64,000 nucleotides of DNA from Phanerochaete sordida. Taxonomy: Eukaryota > Basidiomycota > Agaricomycetes > Polyporales > Phanerochaetaceae. Below the pieces are notes generated by a model that saw only the letters and a list, made by a program, of their open reading frames with translations, was not told where the DNA came from and did no database searches. The stretch is taken from assembly GCA_019973155.2 (NCBI GenBank), contig BPQB01000060.1, forward strand, positions 62,001 through 126,000, written 5' to 3'. Made by a program: the position numbers and the translations under genes. Positions 32,235 to 44,370 of the stretch are shown here, in pieces (within the stretch, counting starts at the first letter, position 1; each line of letters begins with the position of its first letter).

Positions 32235-34493
32235 CTAGCTCCTGTCTTCGGCCGCGGCACGGATCAAGTCCTCCGCTCCAGCAAACCTCGGCGTAAACCT
32301 GCAGCTGAACGGCAGTGGCGCACTGCACATACATCTCGACCTTTAGTATCCTCCGCGCCAGGTCTATACTTATGCTCACCTGACAAAACGCGGCGTGAAC
32401 TCCGCGTGCGGCGCAACCTCCTCGCCGTTGTCGTCGATCGCACGCTCAATCTTGAAGGCCGCGAGGACACTCGCGACGGTGAGCCACAGCAGGTCGCGCG
32501 CGTAGTGGCGGCCGGGGCAGATCCGCCGCCCAAAGCCGAACGCCTCTGCGGGTGGCGGCGTGTCGTTCAGCGTGCCTGCAGCGGTGAGGAAGCGCGCTGG
32601 CGTGAAGGCCTCTGGGTCGCGGTAGACGGCTGGGTCGTGCAGCATGGCCCTTGGATTGCGTGGTGAGCGTAGGAGTCCCGACACGAGTGAGTGAGATGGA
32701 CTGACCAGATGTTGCCGATGACGACGGACCCTCGGGGGATGAAATATCCGTTGTATTCGGCGTCTGCGGTGCTTCGGTGCGGGACCCCTGGGATGAAGTC
32801 GTCAGTCGCATCGCGATGCGCGGCTTAGCCGGTGTACCTAAAGGCGCGATTGCGTGCCAGCTTGATAGAGATCAGACGCGGAGCAGCGCACAGAGGTCCG
32901 GACATCGTACCGTAAGACCTCGTATACCATGGCTGTCACATGAGGTAGAGCCTCTTGATCATCGAGAGTGGGCAGGCGACTTCTTCCCAGCTCCCGGTCG
33001 AGCTCTTGCTGTACGGGTATCTGAGTCTCGGGGAAGAGCGTTACAGCGAGAATAAAGATACTGAGAGCAGTTGCCGTCTGGAAAGGTTGAGCTGAGCATT
33101 CGATCTTCATACTAACCACGAACCGTCTCTGCGGCTCCTGCCGGCGCATTAGCGAACAGAAGATTGCCGGTGCGCTAAACATACCCCCGTAGATAGTCCC
33201 AATCATCTGCATAAGATTCTCGTCGGCGCATTTGTCTCCCTCTTCTTCCGCTGCGGATAGCACCAACGAGGCGAAGCAGGGCTTAGCACTGCCGGTCTGC
33301 TGTACATCGCACCGATGATATCAAGACGCGAAGATAGCTCAGCAGAGATGACGTACCAACGCTTCCTTGAATTTCCTGTACGGCACCGTGTACATGTGTT
33401 CGACATATTTCTTCCATAATCGAGCCTGACGCTTGAACCCTGCTCCAGGAAGCCAAGAGGGAAGATACTTTACTGAATGAGCACATCGTGTCAGGGAATA
33501 TGGTCCGTAGATAGTGTCAACAGGCGCAGCGTACTGACAAGCTGGTATGAAATCCACTGCCACATAGTGAGTACTGCGCGTCTGTATCAGCGTACTTCAG
33601 AAAGAAATCGTACGCACCTGCGTATACGTCAGCGTTGACAAGCTCGGTCAGCGATTCCACTGCTTTCTGAATAAGCTCCACGTCGGGGTCGTGCGGCTTC
33701 ATGTTCATCCCATATACGAGGGAAAGCGTCGTGGACCCAGTCAAGCTGACGAGGGGAGTAAGCATTCATCGCCGCGACAGCTGTCCTGAGGGAGCGCAAG
33801 ACTCACAAAGCAAGGTGGTCGCGGAAGCTGTCGGGAGCATCGAGCAAAGCACGAAGAAGGTCATGCGCGCAATGGACCAGCCTAACGTTGTATTCTGGCA
33901 GCATATCTTGACTGAAGAACTTGTGGATGAGCTTCCGATTCGCCTTCCAGGGCTCGTCGTACTGCCAGAACGCCCAGTTCCATCCCCATCCCGACCTAAG
34001 CCAATCATTAGCACGACAGATAGACACCAATAATGAATTGTAGCGCACAGCTCAAATGCCATCACCGAGTGCTGCCTAACAAAGTATGAGCACACTCTGC
34101 CAGACAGCAGTCTTCGCTTGCCTACCTTCCCGAGTAGATGTTCGACCGCTTCTCAAAGATATCGTGTGCCGCATTGGCGGTGTTGAGCACGACGATGTGC
34201 TGACCGAAGACCTGGGAGTGAAGGATATCTGAACCTGTGGCATACAAATCTTGGAAATTAGCCACCAATACTAATAGCAGATGCGGCTACATACCATGCT
34301 GGTCCCCAACTTCCTTATATTTGACCCACGTGTAGTCGCGCGGTATGTCGAAGAAATTACCTATGATAGGTAGGCCCGCGGGCCCGGGAGGGTACGGAGC
34401 ACGTTTTTGAGAGCGAGAGGCGATGATGTAACCCAGAAGGAACAGCGGAAGCAGCCATGCCAGCGAGGCATACAGAATAGACGGAAGGGTCAT
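32235..34493 (-). CDS. Cytochrome P450 (P450-6)
   Basis: Minus-strand exons: 34493-34295, 34234-34126, 34075-34049, 33995-33807, 33745-33618, 33556-33539, 33472-33357, 33299-33185, 33137-33124, 33077-32911, 32860-32838, 32787-32706, 32649-32380, 32322-32235. They sum to 1,545 nt, 514 residues. Landmarks: anchor LAWLLPLFLLGYIIA, hinge YPPGPAGLPIIGN, C-helix GWGWNWAFWQYDEPWKANRK, I-helix GTIYGGAAET (unusual, A-E for G-T/D), EVLRW, heme loop [22 protein letters not shown]-like GATAAAAG lies about 65 bases upstream. It is bracketed by fragments of the same cullin paralog, so the P450 may have moved or duplicated with them. Confidence 0.9.
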
Positions 34494-35640
34494 CGTGCCG
34501 CGGAACGCGTGCAGACGTGCTGAAATTCAAGGATTACGGAAATTGCAATCTGTGCTTTTATCGTAGATACGAATGGAGTTCTTACAATGCGTTCATATCC
34601 TGGTGGCGTACAAATTGACCTGTGAACCCTTGTGCAGACCGAAGAGGCCTCGGCGAGTGCATCAGCGAGCCTGCGTAAACATCGTACGATGTTAGCTGCA
34701 TACTGCTGCTACAAGCACTGAGCAAGTCGCATATGGGAGCTTACCAATGTACCATGTATGAAGTGCCAAGGGTCTTCGCGGCGTCGAAAGGGGGCGGCGG
34801 CGACTGCTATCTCGCCTTTCCGACCACGTGCGCGCGCACCGGCCGCTTCAAGCTGGCAGCGGCCCTTCGCGGTCGGACGGCAAAGGGACTGCCAGTGCGT
34901 GAGGAGTGTGCATACCGCTTGGATGACAGCAATAGGTCATGCATGATAGTACTTGGTCAAGATCTTCTGGTCAATCGCCAGGTAGGAGAAAGAGACGTAC
35001 GCGCCCATCCCCGCCCGGACATGAGGATTGGTTCACTTGGCGACGCGGTCACATGTCACGCGCTAATGAACCGAACCGCGATCCGTGGATTTGGGCGTCG
35101 CCCCGAAGCGCCTCTCTCTCTGCTACCACTATGACCCTATTATCGACCTCTGGAGCTCCTGGACGTCCCGCTGACACAATCAGACCTCACCTGGGTTCAT
35201 ATAATTCCTGTCGTCGCATAAAACATCGTGAACTGCCACGGTCTAAGTCGATACGTATATCAAGACCAACGCTCAGCGGACTGAGTTAAAGACGACATGT
35301 GCAGAGCCTAGAGACAGCTCGCATTGTCCTTATAGCATGCGTCGTGGAGTATTTAAGGCGCATGCGGTCATCTGGCGCGAAGTGAGTAGTCCAGACACGT
35401 TGAAAATGTTGACTCGTGACTACCGTAGCCGACTTGCCTCATTGCTTACTCCAAGCTTGAGCTGCTGGAATCGGCCACTCGTCTCTCCCTTTCCATCCTC
35501 AGCTAGCATCAGATAGCTATCTACGTCATCCTGTGCTTCTGCATGGGACCGAAACCGTCAGGCCATCAGCCACGAATTGACCCCCAAGGTCATCGAGACG
35601 TTCGTGCCGCTTGGCGTCGACTACCGTGATCTCAGCACAC
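34494..35640. other. Intergenic upstream of P450-6
   Basis: GC-rich stretch near 34780-35000 with chance open frames. No family motif found. Confidence 0.35.
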
Positions 35641-36055
35641 CTTCAACGAATCTATCACGAACACCTAGAAACGCCAACACCCCTCTCAGCATCCGAGGCG
35701 TCCTATTATGCCCAACAAGAAGACTTTTACCTCCGGATGCAGCGTGAAACAACGCTGACAGCGAGCCGCACGCGTAGACGTAGAACGCGCGAATTGTCTC
35801 TCCAGCAGACCTACGCTCCTCACCAGTAATAGAGCCTACGGACGTCGACATTCTCCGCCAATGCTGCGCAGAGCCACTTATGTTTGATGGCGCTGCCATA
35901 CGGAAGGTGACGCTTCGTCGAGCTGTGCTTCCATGCTTCGGGTGCTCACCCTGCTTGCAGGCCTTACGCCAGCTGCTGGAGAAAGAGTACATCGGCCGTA
36001 CCGGGAGTGCACAGGACGCCTTCGTATTTGCTGTCTGCGGCAGCCCCACACTTTG
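35641..36055 (+). pseudogene. Cullin-like pseudogene fragment B
   Basis: Begins with LQRIYHEHLETP and ASYYAQQEDFYL, which align with the cullin N-terminal repeat (compare SQKLYEEHVETPFLDAAEAYY). A large internal deletion and two adjacent stop codons follow. The last two exons remain: a piece ending GAAIRK, an intron of GTGACG...TTGCAG in the same phase-0 position as in the true cullin, then ALRQLLEKEYIGRTGSAQDA up to a stop near 36053. The signature EYIGR-G-AQDA is shared with fragment A, so both derive from the same lost or distant cullin paralog. Confidence 0.65.
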
Positions 36056-36469
36056 AAACTATGTCTATTCAACCATAGCTGCACAATAAATAACGGAATG
36101 AACGCACCTCTGGGGCAAATGCGCACCGACATGCCAACTGGCTCCAAATAGCAGACAGCTACCTCGTGTTAGCGGTCCTCCGAGACGAGGCCCCGCGCGC
36201 GACCGATAAACCAACAATAATGGCGGATATCCCTAATTTCAGATATTGGTGCGCACGCTGCCGATTATAGAATACTGGCGTCGCACGGCGCACGAAGAAC
36301 CAGCGCAGATACGGCAAGTGATAGAGCACATCTGTTCATGCTGGCTTCGCTCATGTGCAGGAAAACAGATCTGGCCCCGCATCAACGGGAATCATGACGC
36401 GTGCGACGATCGAACCCATGCGTATATAAACACGACGCGACCCAAGATGCTTCGCCATCTGGCTTCATC
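36056..36469. other. Intergenic upstream of P450-7
   Basis: Promoter space only. TATATAAA at 36423-36430. Confidence 0.4.
36423..36430 (+). promoter_or_regulatory. TATA box of P450-7
   Basis: TATATAAA, 40 bases before the ATG at 36470. Confidence 0.55.
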
Positions 36470-38696
36470 ATGCTCGAAAGTCCTGCACTTCTGTTGTGTT
36501 CCCTGTGCATCATCCCCGCTATCTTCGTCGCGGTCCGGTCAAAATCGAGGCAGTATCGCTATCCGCCAGGGCCTCCCGGTCTCCCCCTCGTTGGAAACCT
36601 TTTCGATGTGCCCACAGATTACAGCTGGTACACCTTTGCCTCGTGGGCCCACCAATATGGTTTGCCCCTTTTCAATCCTCATGGCCGCGTGAATTGCTTA
36701 CTGTGACCATTTCAGACTCCAAAATCATTCACTTCGAGGTATTAGGACGGCATGTCATGGTTCTCAACAGCCACAAGACTGTCCAAGATATATTCGAGGG
36801 CCGTTCACGCATTTATTCCGACAGGTCCTCCTTACACATCTTCTGACACGAACCTCGCTCACGGTCCATTTGTGTCAGGCAGCAAACCGTGATGATGCAC
36901 GAGCTGTAAATCCGATTCCACGCTCTGCGCCAGCGACAACGCTAACTGGAACTCAGATCCGGATGGCACCGAAACATGGCAGTCATGGCCTACGGCGAGC
37001 GCTGGCGAGCGCGCCGTCGGTTATTCCACCAGCATTTTCGACAGGACACCGTACACCTCTACCACGACAAGCTGACGAAGGCCGCGCACACCCTGCTTCG
37101 GCTCCTGCTGGAGTCGCCGGACGGCTTCCTGAAGCACATCCGCCAGTACGTCATTCCGCCGCGCAGGAGTGTCCCACGATGCTGATTCGACCTTCAGCGT
37201 GTCAGGAGCGTCGGTGCTTGACATCCTGTATGAGATGGAGGTGAGTCCGGACGGCGATGATCACATGGAGAGCGTGGAGAAGGCTGTGGAGGGCTTCGGG
37301 GTTCTCGCTGATGCGGGGCTGTATCTCGGTTGGTGTGTATTTACTCCGGTATCGCGCTCGTGCTCATGTCGTTCCAGTCGATCTTGTTCCAGCTTGTGAG
37401 GAGCTGCTAGTCACAGCGCCCAGAAATCAGGTTGACATCAGGTGATAGTGAAGTACCTGCCGTCGTGGCTTCCAGGAGCCGGGTTCAAGCGGAAAGCGGA
37501 AGCTTGGAAGTTGCACGTAGATCGCATGTACGAGGCGGCGTACCGAGAGGTTAGGGACAGCTACGTATGTCATGCATGCATGATCTGGAGAGATCGATAT
37601 TCAATCACCCATCCCTTAGATGCTGGGGAACCCCAAGCCTTGTTTGACGTCGACTCTTTTGGAAGAGCTTGGAGATACGTTCCCAGACAGCGAGAGAGAA
37701 GAGGAGATCATTAGCGTCACTGGGACAGCTGTCGGCGAGTAGACACGCTGTTATGTCGTGAGCGATGGCTTACTACGGTGCATTGCAGCTGGGTCAGACA
37801 CCGTAGGTGGCATTGCTACAGATCAAGTATGTGATATCTAACAAGATTTGTAGACAGTTTACGCCATGACTGTGTTCGTGTTCATCATGTTACTCTATCC
37901 TGACGTGCAGCATAAAGCGCAAGAGGAGCTGGACCGCGTGGTAGGAAGAGATCGCCTCCCTGAGATAGCAGATCAGGACTCCCTGCCATATATCTCTGCT
38001 ATCATCAAAGAGATGCTACGGTACGTGCACATTCGCTGGCCTGTACACCCACTGGGCTGACCGTTAGCCAGCTGGCGCCCCATCGGTCCGCTAGGTGCGC
38101 CTCGCGCACTCCATACCCCGCGCTGCCCGCGCTGACAGCCTCCAGCCATCCCGCACAAGTCCGTCGCCGACGACTGGTACGACGGCTACTTCATCCCAGC
38201 GGGCACGACCGTAATCGGCAACGTCTGGTGCGCACCCCATCCACAGCGCACCCTCCACCTTCACTGACCCTTGCGCACACAGGGCAATCCTGCACGACGC
38301 AGAGCGATACCCGGACCCCGAAGCCTTCAATCCAGAACGCTTCCTCACGGCCGACGGCGCACTCGACCCGCGCGTACCCGACCCCGCGGAGGTCTTTGGG
38401 TTCGGCCGGCGCGCGTGCCCCGGGCGCCACTTCGCGCAGGCGACGCTCTTCCTCTTCGTCGCGCAGATGCTCGCGGTGTTCGCGCTCGAGAAGCCTGTCG
38501 ACGAGTGCGGGAGGGTGGTTGAGCCCACGCGGGAGTGTTCGTCGCGGCTGTTCTGGTGCGTGGCCCCGCTGCTCTGGCGTAGTGCTCGAAGTGCTGGAGC
38601 ATGTGCAGGTACCCGAAGCCGTTCAAGGCTCGTATCCGGCCGCGGTTCGACGGCGCAGAGGAGCTCGTGCGTGCGGCATGCGCTGGCATGGAATGA
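36470..38696 (+). CDS. Cytochrome P450 (P450-7) with a GC-AG intron
   Basis: Exons: 36470-36659, 36716-36824, 36879-36905, 36957-37145, 37198-37328, 37378-37395, 37449-37564, 37620-37734, 37789-37802, 37854-38020, 38072-38094, 38146-38227, 38283-38555, 38609-38696. They sum to 1,542 nt, 513 residues. The first ATG of the open frame (36401) is passed over for 36470, which begins the hydrophobic anchor (ALLLCSLCIIPAIF). Exon 8 ends at a GCGAGT donor; this is the only position that gives the family's 115-nt exon and joins to AGSDT. C-helix GWHRNMAVMAYGERWRARRR, I-helix GTAVAGSDT, EMLRW, heme loop FGFGRRACPGRHFAQ. Belongs to a second P450 subgroup with P450-8, -9 and -10. Confidence 0.9.
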
Positions 38697-39368
38697 ATCA
38701 TCGCATAGGGTTTTCGCTCAGAGCGCGTACAATATACCTGCCTTGAAATTACAATGGCGAGCACGCGAGTGACATTGATCAAGGAATCGAATGCTATTTC
38801 GCACGAGGTACACAAGATATACGTCAGTAGTCCCGAGCACTGCGATTACGCGAGCACATCGCGGGCCCGGAAGAGTTCGGCGGCCAGAGGCATCCACCAT
38901 TGAGCGCGCATCAGCGAGAGGTGCGGAAGTCGAAGTGCGAGGGAGTCGACAGCGAGCTGTCTTGGGCACGGGCCAGTCATTGGTCCGGAGGTCGAGAGCG
39001 AAGAGCGAGGCAAGAGAGCAGATCGTGAAGCGAGGAACCAGCAAAGCAGAGTAGAGGCGACCAGCAAAGGGCGAGCACAGCAAGAGAGTCGAGAGCGTCA
39101 GATGTAGAGCGCAGAGGTCGTTGGCGAAGACGAGAGCGAGTGGTTACGGCGGGCGCGATAGCTGGGATTGGTCCAGAATGGAGTAGGGCCTGGTGATGCG
39201 TGTCCTGTCGTAGGCGTGTGCAAAGTGTGTTCCCGAGGATCGTGATCACGCGTAGAGCTCGCAGTGCGTGCCGAATAGAATCTGTGGAAATGTAGTCTGC
39301 GAGCTCTCGTCAATTCACGCCAACCGGAGACAAGCAAAGCTGATACACACCCAGGTCGAGCGCGAGTT
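38697..39368. other. Intergenic
   Basis: Convergent 3' flank of P450-7 and the acidic hypothetical gene. No gene supported. Confidence 0.35.
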
Positions 39369-40177
39369 TCACTCGCTGAGGGCGGCATAAGCAAAGTCGG
39401 TTGCCCCTCCCGCCAAGCACCGTCGCCTCCATGGGCAGTGCGCTACCATCAACGTGTCGAGCAGGAGGTTGGCGTATTTGTGTGTCGGCTCGGATGCAGG
39501 TGCAAGTGCGGGGGCGGGTGCTGGGGGAGGTGCTGGGGCAGCGGGCGCGAAGTTGGAGAAGGAGAACTGGGCAGGGCAGGGCTGGACAGGCGAAGCGACG
39601 CATTCCTTGACGTTCATCGCATCGGAATCGGCGTAAAGCACCTCCCCGACCTCGTCGATGTCCATGCTCTCCTCATTGACGTCTATGCCCTCGTCGTCGA
39701 CGTCCATATCCGTGTCCGTGCCATCGTTGGTGACATATATGGCGTCGCTCTGTGGACTGTGGGCGTTCGGAAGGCGGGATAAGGGCACAGGTCACTCACA
39801 TGGCGAGACAAAGGTCGAGGGTCGGGTCGCTGGGAGAATGTCAGCATGAGACATCGCAGAAAAAGAATGCGACGCACCATGAAGCAACCCATCTTCCCCT
39901 GAACCTCGACAGCTTTGCGCTTTCCCAACGTCCCGACCTCCCAGTACTCCTCCGCGACCTCTCCGGACCTCTGCCGTTGGCGGCGCAGTTCGGTGCGCTT
40001 CGGGGTGAGTGAACGTTGGAAGGGGCCTTCGTGGAGCGTGACGAGCCTGCGTCGACGCTCGTCGGTGACGGCGGCCCTTTCGGCGACGTGGACCTTCAAA
40101 ATCAAGGGAAGGCGGGCCGCCTTGAGGTTAACGGGAAGGAACACGGGGGCGAAGAGGAAGCGAATGGCGGGCTGCAT
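39369..40177 (-). CDS. Hypothetical acidic/proline-rich protein
   Basis: Proposed minus-strand exons 40177-39878, 39829-39800, 39749-39369, summing to 711 nt, 236 residues, in frame. Supported by a TATAAAA about 100 bases upstream and by coding bias, but exon 2 is short and uncertain. The N-terminal 100 residues are basic (TDERRRRLVTLHEGPFQR). The middle is strongly acidic with Asp/Met/Glu repeats (DTDMDVDDEGIDVNEESMD), followed by a Pro/Ala run (APAAPAPPPAPAPALAPA). This composition suggests a disordered, perhaps nuclear or regulatory protein, but no domain is recognised. Position inside the cluster makes a regulatory role conceivable, not shown. Confidence 0.4.
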
Positions 40178-40274
40178 GTGTGGAATGCCGGCGGACGGTG
40201 GAAGGCAGGACGGCGGGCTGGCGAACTAAGGCTGGAGGCAGGTAGGTCGGGAGCGGGCGACGCGTTGAGCCAGG

Positions 40275-40281
40275 TTTTATA
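40275..40281 (-). promoter_or_regulatory. TATA box of the acidic hypothetical gene
   Basis: TATAAAA on the minus strand, 98 bases upstream of the ATG at 40177. Confidence 0.45.
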
Positions 40282-41334
40282 GGCCCGCGGAGTCTGAACG
40301 CGACGCGGTCTGCTGTTGGACGATGAACAAGCTCGCGTGAGGCCGCTGTCGTGGCGGCTGTCGAACGCAGGTCGTCGAGGTCCCCGTACGGCAAGTCTGG
40401 GAACAGCCAGTCTCAGAAGCGAAGAGCTTTTATGAGACTTGCGTGAGCCGCGACTACATCGTGAACTAATCGTGAACATTGTGGTAGCGACGAAAACCCT
40501 GGAGAACCAACGTTAGCGCGAATATATTGCCACTGGTCGGCTTTTGGGCACGTCCTAAGGCTTACCAAGAATCTTCTCTTTAGCTCAGTCTCATAGCGCG
40601 GCCTCGCTGCGTGGGGAGGACAACGAGGGTGGTGGACGTGGAGCCTCCGTCCGCTTTGAACATGCTGTTCGCTGATGGGCGCCCGCGTCGTGGCGCGGGT
40701 GAACCGTTTTGTCGCCCCGCCCTCGTGCCGACGGCATCTGGCAAAGCGCCGAAAGCCAGAGGGGAGCGACCATGGCCAATCCGCACACAGCACGCGCATG
40801 CACGCAGGGCTCGCTCTTCGCGGACGAGCTTGTCCTCCTACATCCGCCGTCTCCGACCACCACTCGTCGTCGTCCTACAGAACGGGGAGCTTTCCATCTG
40901 GCACCGGTATAGCTCCCGCGACTCCTCTACTACCGCCGGACGACGTGGACTTCGACGCATGATGGGCATGTCTGAAGGACGGCCTCGACACACTCATGGC
41001 TGGGCCGTAAGTGAGCTCGAAGCTGTGTTCTTGCCAACGACAAACGTCGGGAGATGTCAGTCGTCGCTTTCTTCAGGTATGCTCATTGACGTCGCTCATC
41101 TGTATGAATAGTGCGTATATTTCCCTCAGCAACGCCTCAGATCACGATATCTGAAAACATATGCAACCGCCGCTCGATACCCGCCCACTCTGTCAGCTTT
41201 GGTCCTTTGGACATGGCTGATACATCTTTCTCCCTTCATCGAGTGTCGTCGTCCTTTCACCCGGTGGGGCACTGTGCACGAACCTGCTACAGACGTCGGA
41301 GGCGCACACCAGCCGGTGCGCATGCTCAGCCTGG

Positions 41335-41590
41335 CAGTTTACTGTGGTCGCGCACTTCCTCACCATCGCGCGTATGAGGGTAGTGATCATCGTCGAGCGC
41401 GCCGCGCAGTTGATGAACACAGGTGGGCTGAGGCGCGTTAGGAATTTTTGCCGCGTGTGTTCAGGTCGGTGACTCGTTCTTGGGTGTAGCTGAAATGTGC
41501 TCATGCGCACCGGCGCCGTCCAGAACGCCGTTCGGCTGCACTTCGAGGGCACAGAGCGGCTCGTACGATTGCCTGCCGTGGCGTCAATCC
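41335..41590 (+). pseudogene. Cytochrome P450 C-terminal relic
   Basis: A frame QFTVVAHFLTIARMRVVIIV, then ERAAQLMNTGG, aligns with the helix after the heme loop and the exon-13 end of the cluster P450s (compare YFAADMLFVFVAHLLAAFAI). It is followed by a GT donor at the expected place (41465). After an AG at 41523, the frame VRLHFEGTERLVRL resembles the last exon (RPRFDGAEELVRAA). The heme Cys loop is not recognisable, so the remnant is dead and old. Confidence 0.45.
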
Positions 41591-44195
41591 AGCGCGCACG
41601 GTGCGGGAATGGAATCCATCTTGGCGCTGATGCTGCGCCAGTCAAACTCTCGTTGCTAAGTTAGGTGCGAACCTTCTTCGTGCGCAGTTCTCTGAGCGAA
41701 ACGCTGAGTTGCCGCTGTGCCCGCGCGTGTACGTGCTGACGCTATCGCTGCAGTGCCGTCGCGGATGGTACCACGGATACCCTCCCACGGGGCCTTCGGG
41801 TCACTAGAGCGGCTACAGATGCCAAGTGAACGCGAACGTTTGATCTCCTGCCTCCACGCCGTGCGGCTACCGCGCTTAGGTCAATTAGGTGGCTATCGCA
41901 AACGCACCATGGACGTTATTCTTGACGACAGTGCTCATTGAAACATGCTGTCCAGCCCTAAGTTGAGTATTATGGCCGCTCACTACACAGAGACAGATGG
42001 TCAGAATATCTTTGTGAGAAGGCTCTCAAATTACTCGTCGCAGTACTTGCGCCTGTGATGGGCCGCCAGAGTGGAGCTTACACCCCGATGATGGACCGGA
42101 CACATTCACAAGGTCTGTAGCCGAACTATACTCAAGACTATCTCGTATTCATACCACAAGGCGTGCCCGCCGCCATGAAGGCAGTATTTACGGCATACGT
42201 GGCACCAGGGTTCGCGCCCATAGGCCATCCGTCGGTTTAGCTTGTGGCCCGAACTTTCGCGTTCGTGCACAAGCTGTCATCCGCACACGCATGACCGGTT
42301 GTGCGGCGGCGTGCACGTATCCTGAAGTGGGTCCCTCCCTGCGGCCCGCCAACGCTCGTGTATTTCAGCGCAAGGAGCCATCATCTTACGCTTGTGCAGC
42401 TCTCGTCTCAACGCAATGGGCCCTCACACAATGTCGACTGGGGAGGTCCTAGCTGTGCTTTTGATCGTTTTCACGGTGTCCTCGGTAGCCTTCGCGCGAC
42501 GTCGGTCCCAGCATCGCTATCCTCCCGGACCTAAAGGCCTCCCGATAATCGGCAACGTTTTCGACGTGCCCACTCGTAACGGCTGGCTCGTATTCAGCGA
42601 GTGGTCGCGTCGCTATGGTGAGCAGACCGCCTGGGTCTCCTCGTTTGCCTATGGCTAATTTCGGATGTTGGTGTTCCTAGGCTCTGACGTCGTCCATATT
42701 GAGGCTTTAGGCAAACACATCGTCGTGTTGAACACTATGAAGGCTGCGAAAGCCCTATTCGAGGAACGGCCGAGCATCTACTCTGATAAGTACGCGGCCT
42801 GCTCATTTTCTGCTGGAGTTTGTCTCATGGCGTGTTTGGGAGCACAGGGACCAGTCCGTCATGTTTCTAGAGCTGTAAGTCTTCCGTCTGAACGCTCGGC
42901 GCCGCAATCGCGTTGATGATGCCTACAGGTGCGGATGGTGGCGCGCCTGGGTGATGCTCCCGTACGGCGACAACTGGCGCATGCACCGGAAGCTGTTCCA
43001 CCAGAGCTTCCGCCCGCAGTCTGTCTCCCAGTTTCGCCCGCGGCAGATTGTTGCCCAGCGGAAGCTGCTGCAGCTCATGCTCGACAAACCCGAGGGCTTC
43101 AGCGAGAACCTCCGGTTGTAAGCCTCGCTCTCATCCGGGCCGCCGCACGATCAGGCTGCTGATCTATTCTCAGCGCCATCGGATCGTCCATCCTTAACGC
43201 TGTCTTCGCCTTCGAAGCTACGCCCGGAGATCGCCGTATCAAACTTGTAGAAGATGCCGCGCAGACTGCGCAGCACGTCTTGCACGCAGGTGTATTCCTT
43301 GGTCAGTCTTGCGCAGCTACATACTTCGCATCAGCTATTAAAATTATTTCTTGCAGTCGATATATTCCCAATCTGTGCGTGCTACCGCAATCGTAGTCTC
43401 TTCTCCGCTGAATCTTCAAATAGTGAAGTACCTTCCGACCTGGTTTCCCGGCGCTGCATTCAAGCGTCGCGCTGCTGGCTACAAGGAACTCGTCGACAAG
43501 ATGTTCGAGGCCCCGTATTACGAGTACAAGACTGCCTTCGTACATGTTCCGTCGCACCGCTAGGAATCGCCGTATTCTGACGTACACATCCACAGAAAAA
43601 GGGCACAGCACAGCCGTGCTTTACCGGAAAACTGCTCTCCGACGCAGATGGTGAAGATACTCCTCAGCGAGACGATTTGTTCATGAATCTCGCGGGAACG
43701 GGATATGCTGGTATGTACATCGTCTGCGGCGCATTGTGATATACTGACACACCGCTCGTCGATGCAGCTGGGACAGATACGGTGAGTAGCGTCCGCTGTG
43801 TCCGCGAACATCGTTCTCCGCTCATTCACATCAGACATACACCGTGATGATGGTCTTCGTGCTTGCCATGCTGCTGCACCCGGAGGCGGCGAGCGCTGCG
43901 CAGGAGGAGCTCGACCGCGTGGTAGGGAAAGATCGGCTGCCCGAGTTTGCGGACCACGACTCGCTTCCGCAGGTGGTCGCTGTCCTGCGCGAGGTCTTGA
44001 GGTGCGCGTTGGATCAGTCGTCGTCTGGCTCATGACGTTCTCATCTGTCGCTGCGCGTCCAGATGGCACCCTCCTCTGCCACTGGGTGAGCACCACTGTT
44101 GCCCTTCGCGCGTAGGCTCTAACAGCTACGCCGTCAGCGACACCTCATCGAGCGATGTCCGAAGATCACTACGAAGGGTGCTATATTCCAAAGGG

Positions 44196-44370
44196 TGTCG
44201 AAATCCGAAGAAACCCGAAGTAAATTAGTTTTCCGGTGCTACCTTATTCCTGTAGAGTATAAGTAGTCTACCTCCCGCAGAATGATAACCTTGCGGGTTT
44301 CCCCAACCCTTCCAGGTGCTGTACGACTCGTAGTGTGCGGTACCTGCCCCGTCCCCGAGAAACTTCGATA
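44196..44370 (+). repeat. 5' LTR of the non-autonomous element
   Basis: 175 bp, pairs with 45339-45513, three mismatches seen. Confidence 0.92.

Larger units (their letters stand above)
40178..42430. other. Intergenic with a P450 relic
   Basis: 2.2 kb containing the hypothetical gene's promoter and the degenerate P450 C-terminus at 41335-41590. Other open frames here have no recognisable features. Confidence 0.35.
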
